A stretch of 64,000 nt of DNA. It comes from CAYUQT01 sp964596165 (GTDB lineage Bacteria > Planctomycetota > Phycisphaerae > UBA1845 > JAFGLZ01). Where the stretch lies: contig CAZQTW010000025.1 of NCBI GenBank assembly GCA_964596165.1, positions 12,907-76,906 on the forward strand, written 5' to 3'. Positions 45,564 to 53,005 of this stretch are shown in pieces (the first letter of the stretch is position 1; every line of letters begins with the position of its first letter). Position numbers and translations under genes: made by a program. The notes under the pieces were generated by a model. That model worked only from the letters and a program-made list of their open reading frames with translations, was not told where the DNA came from and ran no database searches.

Positions 45564-46694
45564 TTAGACCCTGACGAATGTCCTCTTTCGATACATGTAC
45601 CACAGCATCAGCCACAAAACCATGAATGCCGCGAAGGCCTTGAGCAGACCGCCGAACTTGCCGAGGTGGTTAGCCAAGCCGGCGACGAGTGTGTCGCCAA
45701 TCGTTCCGAACGGGATGATCCGAGGGGCCATGTAGGCCACGATTGCGTTCATGCCGATGATGACAAACGGGAACGACCAGCGTCGCCAACCCAGCACGTC
45801 GATAACCGCGTAGAACGCGGCGAGGAGCAACAAGCACCAGCCGCCGGACCAGAGCACCATCGAACTCGACCAGATATGCTTGATAATCGGGAAGGCCTGA
45901 CCCCAGACGCGGCCAAGGATAAGGCAGCCGATGCCGGCGACTATTAGCCAGCCCACCTTCGCCCAGGGGCGCTTGCCGGACCGCAGGAGGTGTCCGGCCA
46001 TCACGCCGAGCAGGACTGTCGCAGCGAAGCCCATGCTGCTGAGGACCCACGTGTACGTGGTGCCGCCGTCAAATCGCCCCAAAACAACGTCGTCGATGTA
46101 TCGGGCGAGGTTGGCGGTCGGCTCGATCGTCCCCGCCGCGTGTCCCGGGAAGGGGACGAAGGCCATCAGCAGCCAGTAGCCCACGAGCAGCCCCGCCATG
46201 ACGAGGAACTGCACCAGGGCGGATACGTTCAAGAGCAGGATGGACGCTACCAGGTAGCCGCTTGCGATTGACTGGAGCGTGTTGCTGTAAATGCGCAGAA
46301 CGGACAGGTCGGCCTTCAACAGATTGCCCTGTGCGATCATGCCTAGGATCCACAGTAAGACAACCCGGCGGACGATCTTCAAGTACACACGGGCCTTGCC
46401 TGCCGTCTCCAGTCGCTTGGCGAACGAAAAGGGCATCGACAGGCCGACAACGAACAGGAACAGCGGCATGATCATGTCCCAGGCCGAGAAGCCGATCCAG
46501 TCGACGTGGCCCATGTGATACGTGAACCACCCCGGCTGATCCTTCTCGGCCACGAAGAGCCCGACGATCGCGAGGAACACGCCGCGCCCGCCGCAGATCC
46601 AGAACATGTCGAAGCCTCGAAGGGCGTCGATCGACATGAGTCGCTGCGGGATCCCGGCGGATTGAGCAGTTGAGTTCACCTGGATATCCCCCAT
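45564..46694 (-). CDS. DUF5009-like integral membrane acyltransferase
   Basis: 376 residues with about ten hydrophobic helices. It opens RLMSIDALRGFDMFWI, the standard entry of the heparan-alpha-glucosaminide N-acetyltransferase/NagX-like family, followed by HVDWIGFSAWDMIMPLFLF and MPFSFAKR. Family members acetylate glycosamine or other sugars across the membrane, using a conserved histidine and aspartate near the start. The exact substrate is unknown. It borders the carbohydrate region. Confidence 0.82.
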   Translation of the reverse strand: MGDIQVNSTAQSAGIPQRLMSIDALRGFDMFWICGGRGVFLAIVGLFVAEKDQPGWFTYHMGHVDWIGFSAWDMIMPLFLFVVGLSMPFSFAKRLETAGKARVYLKIVRRVVLLWILGMIAQGNLLKADLSVLRIYSNTLQSIASGYLVASILLLNVSALVQFLVMAGLLVGYWLLMAFVPFPGHAAGTIEPTANLARYIDDVVLGRFDGGTTYTWVLSSMGFAATVLLGVMAGHLLRSGKRPWAKVGWLIVAGIGCLILGRVWGQAFPIIKHIWSSSMVLWSGGWCLLLLAAFYAVIDVLGWRRWSFPFVIIGMNAIVAYMAPRIIPFGTIGDTLVAGLANHLGKFGGLLKAFAAFMVLWLMLWYMYRKRTFVRV

Positions 46695-47094
46695 CTTGAA
46701 GCGTATGACCGATGCGTCGCTCGATTCTCAATCGGTTCCATTCTCCGGGAACCCGATCGCTCCGGCATCATTTCAGTATAAGGTAGTCATGCGTAGCGCA
46801 GTAGTCCCGATTTCGCGAAAGGACGAGCGTTTGCGCGAGTCGTTTCGTCATTCTGGGCCGGACCGTTCCCCTTCGGGTCTGACTTCGGCGAGCTCCCCTC
46901 GATGCACTCGGGGTCTGAACTTGTCGAAGACCGGTTCGGATATCCGGGGCGGGCGTTCCGGCTCGGAAAGACCCCCTCAACCCCCCCCTTTGGTAAGGGG
47001 GGAGATCCGTCGCAACGTCCCCTTTCATGGGATTGCGCTACGTTGTGATTGCTGTGACCTCTGTGGCGGAGAATCGGGGTTGGGGAAGACATCG
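46695..47094. repeat. Spacer with dispersed repeat elements
   Basis: No gene. A 54-base element (46881-46934, ACTTCGGCGAGCTC...GTCTGAACTTGTCGAAG) resembles 57220-57270. It is followed by GGATATCCGGGGCGGGCG, a word shared with the dispersed repeat at 54961-55028. A C-run (CCCCCC) and G-run (GGTAAGGGGGG) flank 46980-47010. Confidence 0.55.
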
Positions 47095-47952
47095 TCACGA
47101 CACCAGGGCATGGTTCATCAGGCTGAGTTTGTCGAAGAGCTTGACGCGGCGCGGGTCGCGTGGCTCGCACGGATCGCAGCAGAACAGCAGGCCGTCGTTC
47201 TGGGCTCGCGCGCGGATGCGACTCAACAACAACTCCAGGCGGCGGGCGACCTCGTCGACCACGCCGCTGCTCGCGCCCACGCCCGTGTTGATCAGGATGA
47301 CGTCGCTCTCGACGAGCCCGTGATATTCCGGCTGGAGCTGGATTCGCGAGGCGATCTCGGCGCCGATGGGCGAATCGAGAAAATTGCGAAGCTGTGTCTC
47401 GTCGACCTCGAGTCGTTCGCCCGCGATCTCGCTCCATGAACCGGCGGGGCTGTCCCGGATGGCCAAGACACCGCCGCTGTCGCCCATCGGGTCCTCACCG
47501 AACAGTCCGAAGATCTCCGCGGCAAACGAGGCCGTATCTTCCATCACTTTCTTCAAGGCAATGGCCGCCTGTTCGGGCGTGCGGAAGACGTCGTGCACGT
47601 CCGCGGGCGACGGCATGACGAAGACCCGCCGGTCGTAGGGATAGGCGTAGCGCAACGCCGGGTCGCCGTCGGCCTCGAGGAGCACGATTTCTCTCGACGG
47701 CGTCATGCGGAGTCGCTGAAGGGGTTCCGCGATTGCCTCGAAGGAGCGGTCCGCGCAGTAGGTCACGCACTGCCAACTGGCGAGATCGGATTGATCCGGC
47801 GGAGGCACGAGGCGCAGTGGAGGCCTCTCGTCCTCGATGCCCGGCACGAGGCGGATGTGATGGGGTTTCTGGCACATGGCCTCGCGAGCCATGAGGTTGA
47901 CCAGACAGGTCTTGCCGGCCCGCGGAGGGCCGGAGACAAAAATGACCTTCAC
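47095..47952 (-). CDS. P-loop NTPase of unknown function
   Basis: About 285 residues starting at GTG 47952 (VKVIFVSG); the open frame goes back to 47997. Walker A is GPPRAGKTCLVNLMA and a distal aspartate strand (REIVLLEADGDPALRYAYPY) may be Walker B-like. The sequence has GTP-binding-like landmarks but no clear G4 or G5 motif. A C-terminal FCCDPCEPRDPRRVK follows a long helix. It resembles small nucleotide-dependent chaperones or kinases but I cannot name the family. It lies beside the pseudopilin gene with no obvious link. Confidence 0.55.
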   Translation of the reverse strand: MKVIFVSGPPRAGKTCLVNLMAREAMCQKPHHIRLVPGIEDERPPLRLVPPPDQSDLASWQCVTYCADRSFEAIAEPLQRLRMTPSREIVLLEADGDPALRYAYPYDRRVFVMPSPADVHDVFRTPEQAAIALKKVMEDTASFAAEIFGLFGEDPMGDSGGVLAIRDSPAGSWSEIAGERLEVDETQLRNFLDSPIGAEIASRIQLQPEYHGLVESDVILINTGVGASSGVVDEVARRLELLLSRIRARAQNDGLLFCCDPCEPRDPRRVKLFDKLSLMNHALVS

Positions 47953-48178
47953 AACGCCCAAACGTGGACTCCCGTACACCCCCCCTGACGGCCGCACCTC
48001 TTGATCATAGGCACATGGTGCTCCAGTTGCCAGCTTGGAATCGGTCCCACCATGAACTGATGATTCTGGCGCACAAGGTCTTAGGTCCGCGCAGCATGTG
48101 AGAAAACCTTGGAAATGCCCCCTGCCTCGGCGCTCAGCTACCGCACGTATGAGCGGGGAGGCCTTGCCCTGAGCCGGT

Positions 48179-48955
48179 CTACGGCGAGTCCTTCACGCCG
48201 TTGAGATCCCAATCCTCGTTGAGTCGAACAAACAGATTGCCGGTGCTCTCCTGCTGGTAGGCCACGAGTTCCACGTGCCCGTCACCGAAAAGTAGGTTGA
48301 CTCGCCCGTAGTGACGATCGTCGAAGTGGGCGTAGCCGTCGGGTCCGGGTTCGGCTTGTCCGCCCGCGATGTAGCTGGTTACCTCTCCGTTGCCCTGGGC
48401 GTCGTATCGCATTCGGGCATCGCCCAGCAGCGGCAATTCGAGTGGAATGTTCTCGAGCGTGGACGGACTGTTCGGATCGGGTTGCGAGGTGATGCCGCCT
48501 GATCGCCGCATGGTCCCGTAGGACCACGCCGGCAGATAGACGCGGTAATGGCCTGTATGGTTCTCTTCCTTGGGCATCAACGGGCAGTTGAAGTAGTAGA
48601 AATAGTGGGATCCGATGCCGCGCCGGTTGTATTGCACCGGAAAGGACTCGTTCGGTTCCAGAGGCGCCTTGCGACGGTAGAGCTGCTCGCCCAGGAGTTC
48701 GGCCCAGCCCAGTCTGCAGTTAGCGACTATGTTGGGATCGAACTCGGCCACCGGGAGCTGGCTTCCGAAATCGTTCGTGTAGGTAATGATGGCCATTCCC
48801 ATGTCGTGCAACCGCGCGCCGCAGGCGGTGGCCTTCGCCTGGGCTCGGGCCCGGGAGAGGGAAGGGGTCAGTATCGATATGAGCAGACTGATGATGGCGA
48901 CTACCGTGAGTAGCTCGATGAGAGTGAAGGCTCGCCTGTGACAGCCATGCACCAT
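48179..48955 (-). CDS. Type II secretion/DUF1559-like pseudopilin
   Basis: 258 residues from ATG 48953-48955 with GGAGG five bases upstream (upstream ATG 48967 possible). A prepilin site is evident: RRAFTLIELLTVVAIISLLI, the first glutamate being the fifth residue of the mature helix. The body carries a long loop with two tyrosine-rich strands, and near the end RVNLLFGDGHVEL, the signature H-x9-DG-type motif of planctomycete DUF1559-like proteins. It should be processed by a prepilin peptidase and assembled in a pseudopilus. It is divergent from the next gene. Confidence 0.88.
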   Translation of the reverse strand: MVHGCHRRAFTLIELLTVVAIISLLISILTPSLSRARAQAKATACGARLHDMGMAIITYTNDFGSQLPVAEFDPNIVANCRLGWAELLGEQLYRRKAPLEPNESFPVQYNRRGIGSHYFYYFNCPLMPKEENHTGHYRVYLPAWSYGTMRRSGGITSQPDPNSPSTLENIPLELPLLGDARMRYDAQGNGEVTSYIAGGQAEPGPDGYAHFDDRHYGRVNLLFGDGHVELVAYQQESTGNLFVRLNEDWDLNGVKDSP

Positions 48956-49051
48956 GTGAACCTCCATCTCCGCCGGGCCGGAGTCCTCTGGTCGAAACCG
49001 ATCGGCGCCCCTATGATGATAGCTATGCAATCGGCCATTTTCCAAAATGTT

Positions 49052-50164
49052 ATGAGAAAACGGAGCGGAGCGGGGACCGGCCTCGTCCGGACGTCCGTTT
49101 TTCGCGTCATTTCGCTTGTCGTAACGGGGGTGTTTGCGGTCGCGGGCCCGAGAGAGGCGGTCTCAGCCGGTATGTCTTCCCGGCCGGAGCACCCGGTCGG
49201 ACCGTTGAACTTCGTGCAATTCGACGATTGCGCGGCCAGGTTCGCCGACGCCCTGCGGCGGTGGCCGGTCGTCGACCGGACCGAATCGCCCGTCCTTCTT
49301 GCCAGTCCTCGCTGGACGAATGAGACGTCGGTGGTTGTGAAGGACGGACCGGCGTTTGCCGTCCGACTGGGCGAGGCCATCACGATGCGCAGCGGCTCCA
49401 AGGTTCAAATCGCCTCGCCCGGTGCGGCGGGATGTCAGTACGCCACGGAGTTGGCGCTGGTATCGGCCAGCGACAGCCGGGATCAGCCGATCCTCGTCTT
49501 GAGGTTCAGCGTGACGCGGGCGGGACTGGGATCTCCGGTGTTGGAGGAGGTGTATACGGTCCGCACGCTGCCGTCGACGCGGCCGGTGTTCTCATTTTTC
49601 GGCCCCCCGGCGAGCCGCCCGAGTGAGCGCCTCCGCGCCGCGCAGACGAGGCCGACCAGCCGACCGAGAGGAATCACCCGTGCGCCGGGGACCGCGCCGT
49701 CGACGCGGCCGGCATTCTCGCTCTTCGGCCGGCCGGCCGAGCGCCTCCGCACGGCGCAATCGGCGCCGGCGAGTCGGCCGGCGCCTTCGCTCTTCGGTTC
49801 ACCCGCCCGCCGTCCGAGCGGGGGCCTCCGCGCGGCGCAGACGGCGCCAAGCGATCGCATCATCGCGTTTCAGCATGGGAAGGTGCTCTTGAAGGCGGGT
49901 GGGGTTCAACAGCGAGTGACGGTCCTTGGCGAACGGACGTGGCGCGACGGTTCGGGCCGGCTTTGTGTTGAGTTGAAGCTGGAGAGCCGGCCGACCGACA
50001 CCACAATCGATGTTGCCGGCCGGTACACCAGCGCAAGGGACAACCGCCCCATGCGGTTGCCCCAGGCGATCCGCGTGAAGGTCCCGGCGACGAATCCGAC
50101 AACCTGCACGATCCCATTTCCCAAGACCGCCACGAAATACGAGTTGACCATCACGGCACCGTAA
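49052..50164 (+). CDS. Exported protein with Pro/Arg/Ser-rich repeats, function unknown
   Basis: About 370 residues from ATG 49052 (48938 and 49010 are alternatives). A hydrophobic stretch (VFRVISLVVTGVFAVAG) fits a signal. Residues 173-268 contain three related units: FSFFGPPASRPSERLRAAQ, FSLFGRPAERLRTAQS and a longer PSLFGSPARRPSGGLRAAQ, joined by STRP and APAS linkers; they are visible in DNA as CCGTCGACGCGGCCGG blocks. The C-terminus is a beta-rich domain (KVLLKAGGVQQRVTVLGERTW). The role is unknown; it is divergent from the pseudopilin gene. Confidence 0.6.
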   Translation: MRKRSGAGTGLVRTSVFRVISLVVTGVFAVAGPREAVSAGMSSRPEHPVGPLNFVQFDDCAARFADALRRWPVVDRTESPVLLASPRWTNETSVVVKDGPAFAVRLGEAITMRSGSKVQIASPGAAGCQYATELALVSASDSRDQPILVLRFSVTRAGLGSPVLEEVYTVRTLPSTRPVFSFFGPPASRPSERLRAAQTRPTSRPRGITRAPGTAPSTRPAFSLFGRPAERLRTAQSAPASRPAPSLFGSPARRPSGGLRAAQTAPSDRIIAFQHGKVLLKAGGVQQRVTVLGERTWRDGSGRLCVELKLESRPTDTTIDVAGRYTSARDNRPMRLPQAIRVKVPATNPTTCTIPFPKTATKYELTITAP

Positions 50165-50197
50165 TTGCTCCGAGCCGGGCTTGTCTTCGACCCTGAG

Positions 50198-50399
50198 GCT
50201 CCCCACGCCGGTCATCCTGATCAGGTGTCTCGTCACGCGGACCAGGCCGGGCTGAGGACAGCCCGGTTCGGCGAACTCGCTTCACCCGGACGGGCGACCT
50301 GCCGAACCGGCGTGTTCCCACGCGGGCCTTCCCCTTCGGGCGTGTCCCCACGCCGGTCATCCTGATCAGGTGTCTCGTCACGCGGACCAGGCCGGGCTG
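50198..50399. repeat. 145-base tandem repeat with CCGGGCTG hairpin, interrupted by gap 2
   Basis: The words CCCACGCCGGTCATCCTG through GGACCAGGCCGGGCTG occur at 50198-50254 and 50343-50399, 145 bases apart. Each copy ends in the palindrome CCGGGCTG-AGGA-CAGCCCGG (50247-50266 complete; the second is split by the N gap and resumes with AGGACAGCCCGG at 50500). Shared words recur in the restriction-enzyme remnant next door. Confidence 0.65.
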
Positions 50400-50499
50400 N
50401 NNNNNNNNNNNNNNNNNNNNNNNNNNNNNNNNNNNNNNNNNNNNNNNNNNNNNNNNNNNNNNNNNNNNNNNNNNNNNNNNNNNNNNNNNNNNNNNNNNN
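50400..50499. other. Assembly gap 2 (100 N)
   Basis: Exactly 100 N placed inside a hairpin repeat. The left side ends CCGGGCTG and the right side starts AGGACAGCCCGG, which together would close the same hairpin as 50247-50266. The missing length may be nil or whole repeat units. Confidence 0.95.
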
Positions 50500-50530
50500 A
50501 GGACAGCCCGGTTCGGCTTGAGACGCGCCC

Positions 50531-50934
50531 TCAGTCCAGGAGCACACCATAATCCTTCGGGAGCGATTTGACGATCCTGACCGTCTCGACACCGACCTGG
50601 ACGACTTGGCAGATGAGGCGGACGATGTACTGTTCGTCGTCCGAACGGTTGGGATCGCTCGTGATGCCGCTCCGTGTGTCGGTGCTGACCTGGTCTGATC
50701 GAGGACCCATTCGAGGGCACTGCGATTGCCCAGTCGGTACTCGAAGACCTCCGGCGGGATACCCTTCGGACGGAGCGAATCGTTCACGATGACGGCGGTC
50801 TTGCGCTTGGTGAGTGTGATCTTCTCGACGCGGTACGACAGCGGCAGATCAGGTGTCTCGACCCGCATGAGCGGATATGGGTCTGCGGGGCGAACCGGCG
50901 TGTCGATGCGCCGGTCATCGTGCCCAAGGACGCG
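50531..50934 (-). pseudogene. Type ISP restriction-modification enzyme, C-terminal remnant with a frameshift
   Basis: It starts right after the stop of the TPR gene, in the same frame. It reads ADPYPLMRVETPDL...YRVEKITLTKRKTAV then SLRPKGIPPEVFEYRLGNR and SALEWVLDQ, the C-terminal target-recognition end of type ISP (fused methylase-helicase-nuclease) enzymes. One base is missing near 50694: with a T added the frame would read DQYQVSTDTRSGIT and go on through DPNRSDDEQYIVRLICQVVQVG to a stop at 50531-50533. No methylase or helicase part is nearby. It is a decayed tail of a larger gene. Confidence 0.75.
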
Positions 50935-52665
50935 CTAGGGTCGCGAGTTCCGGCGGGCGAGGGCGGTGTTCAGGTTCTTGCGGGCGTTTTCGAGGTCGGG
51001 TTTGAGGCGAAGGGCCTCGGTGAAGTGATGAATGGCCTCGTCGATCTTGCCCTGTCTCAGCAAGATCGCCCCCCAGTTGTTATGCGCCTCGGCGAGGTCG
51101 GGTTTGAGTCGGACGGCGAGCGCGTAGTGCGCGGCCGCCTCGTCGGCTCGTCCCTCGGTAAGCAGAGCGTTTGCCAGCAGGTAGTGCGCCTGGGCCGCTG
51201 TGGGGTTTTGTCGGATGACTTCCTCGAGATGCCCGCGTGCCTCTTGTGTCTTACCGCGTCGCAGGAGAAGGCCGGCGAGTCGCTCTCGAGCATCCAGCAG
51301 CGTCGGAGAGAGTTCCAGCGATGTTTCCAGGGACTTGACGGCGCCGTCCAGATCGCCTCGGTTGGCCAGCAGGTTCCCGAGGCCGTAATGATACGCCGCC
51401 GCCTTCGGCCACTTCGAGAGGAGATGCCGCAAGAGTCGTTCCTTCTCCTGCCACGGCGCGAGATAACGGCGGGTGGCCCGGGCTTCTCCGACGGCGAGGA
51501 TGACGAGAATCGCTACGAGTGCGACGCGGCGGACGGTCGGGCGTGGTCCGCCGGCGGTCGTCTTCCAGAGTCGCGTCCAGAGCCACGCGACGGGCAGCGT
51601 CAGGCCGACCAGCGGGAAGTAGGCGTACTTGTCGGATGCGATGACGGGGTTGGTCTTGATGACGCTGATCGCCGGCGCCAGGGCGACGAAGAATGCCAGC
51701 AGGCCGACGAGCACGGCCGGCGTCCACCGCAGCGATACGGCCACGATTGCGATCAGAATCGCCGTGCCGATCAGGCCGGCCAGCACGTGCGGATTCGAGG
51801 GACCGAGCGGTTCGGGGAAGAAATAGGGCGAGGTGTAATCGCCGGGCCAGGCGACGCGGCTCAGATACAGGACGACATTGTGGCAGAGGATATAGACGCT
51901 TTCGGAGACGGGGTTGTCTCGTGAGACCTCGATGGGCGATGTTTGCCCGTGCGAGATGATCGTGATCACGCCAAAGATCCCGCCCACAACTAGCAGTGGG
52001 ACCTTCTCCAACACCGTACGGCGGCTGAACCGGGCTAGGGGCCAATAGTCCAGCAGGAGCATGATGACGGGCACCGGAGTGATGGTCGGCTTGGACAGAA
52101 GGGCGAGGACATAGGCGGCAGCGAAAGCGCCGTAGAGCGCCTTGTTGGAGCGACGGGCGTACATTGCGTAGAGGAGCAATGACCCTAGGGCGAAGAAGGT
52201 GGCGATCAGCGTCTTCCTTTCGCCCACCCAGGGGATGGGTTCGACGGTCATGGGGCACAGGCCGAAGAGCAGGCCGCCGACGGCGGCCGCGATGGGGTCG
52301 CCGAACAAGAGGTACAGGAGGCCCACGACCAGCAATGCGTTCATGACGTGCAGGCAGAGGCTGGTTCGGTGGAATGGCCGGAGGTTGTCGGGGCGGCCGC
52401 CAAGTGCGTAGTCGAGCATGAGCGAGGTCATCGAGATGGGGTGGTAGTAACCGCCCACCGTGGAGGGATTGAGCACCTCGGCGAAGAACTGTTTTGCGGA
52501 CGACAGGCTGGGGTTGCGAACCAACAGGTTGTCCGTGAGGTACTGATCATCATCGATCCACAGGGTTTTCGCGGAGAGTGCAGGCCCATGCACGGCGGCG
52601 ACAATGATTGCGACGGCTGTCGCCAAGAGAATGAGAATCATCTTGTTCGACTCGGTGGGCGCCAT
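50935..52665 (-). CDS. Multi-span membrane protein with C-terminal TPRs (TMTC/DUF1736-like)
   Basis: 576 residues. About ten hydrophobic helices and an early luminal loop with LWIDDDQYLTDNLLVRNPSL and GYYHPISMTSLMLDYAL, typical of GT-C-like TMTC proteins whose eukaryotic relatives transfer mannose. WVGERKTLIATFF follows. From about residue 410 four TPR repeats are complete (YHYGLGNLLANRGDLDGAV..., with the family's alanine pattern) and one partial. In bacteria the role is unproven; glycosyl transfer or membrane assembly is plausible. A close paralog follows at 53006. Confidence 0.8.
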   Translation of the reverse strand: MAPTESNKMILILLATAVAIIVAAVHGPALSAKTLWIDDDQYLTDNLLVRNPSLSSAKQFFAEVLNPSTVGGYYHPISMTSLMLDYALGGRPDNLRPFHRTSLCLHVMNALLVVGLLYLLFGDPIAAAVGGLLFGLCPMTVEPIPWVGERKTLIATFFALGSLLLYAMYARRSNKALYGAFAAAYVLALLSKPTITPVPVIMLLLDYWPLARFSRRTVLEKVPLLVVGGIFGVITIISHGQTSPIEVSRDNPVSESVYILCHNVVLYLSRVAWPGDYTSPYFFPEPLGPSNPHVLAGLIGTAILIAIVAVSLRWTPAVLVGLLAFFVALAPAISVIKTNPVIASDKYAYFPLVGLTLPVAWLWTRLWKTTAGGPRPTVRRVALVAILVILAVGEARATRRYLAPWQEKERLLRHLLSKWPKAAAYHYGLGNLLANRGDLDGAVKSLETSLELSPTLLDARERLAGLLLRRGKTQEARGHLEEVIRQNPTAAQAHYLLANALLTEGRADEAAAHYALAVRLKPDLAEAHNNWGAILLRQGKIDEAIHHFTEALRLKPDLENARKNLNTALARRNSRP

Positions 52666-53005
52666 CAGTGTCGGATGCTCCTATGCGGTCCCGTGAGCAA
52701 GACGGGGGCAGAGCAAAAGAGGGACAGGTACCCTTGCGTTCTTCACAGGCCGGCCGTCTATCTTCCAACGACGGGAGCCAATGCCCATTGTGTATCCAAT
52801 GATGAGTCTATGCCAATCGTGCTTTGCTTGTCAGCAGGCTACGAGGCACTTCTCAAGGGTGCAGGATTCACCACCACGAGGGGACAGATGTCCGGGGCGA
52901 GCAGCGGGCTGATACAGCCCGGCTCCGAAGGAAGATTGGGGCGAGGACACCCTCGGCAGCGCCGCGCTGTGCCGTGGCAAGTCCGGCTCGGAAGACCGGA
53001 GGGGG
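52666..53005. repeat. Spacer with dispersed repeat, copy 1
   Basis: Between two TPR paralogs. A 59-base element at 52938-52996 (GGGGCGAGGACACC...GTGGCAAGTCCGGCTCGG) is related to 54970-55028 and 57299-57357. A shortened CGGGCTG-ATA-CAGCCCG palindrome lies at about 52907-52923. No gene. Confidence 0.6.

Noticed and set aside
45287..45574. 95-residue plus-strand ORF in the AT-rich spacer
   Set aside because: No ribosome site that stands out and no protein-like pattern; it overlaps the acyltransferase stop.
50233..50868. Minus-strand ORF running through the second N gap
   Set aside because: Its first part belongs to the restriction-enzyme remnant, and the rest reads repeat DNA and unknown bases.
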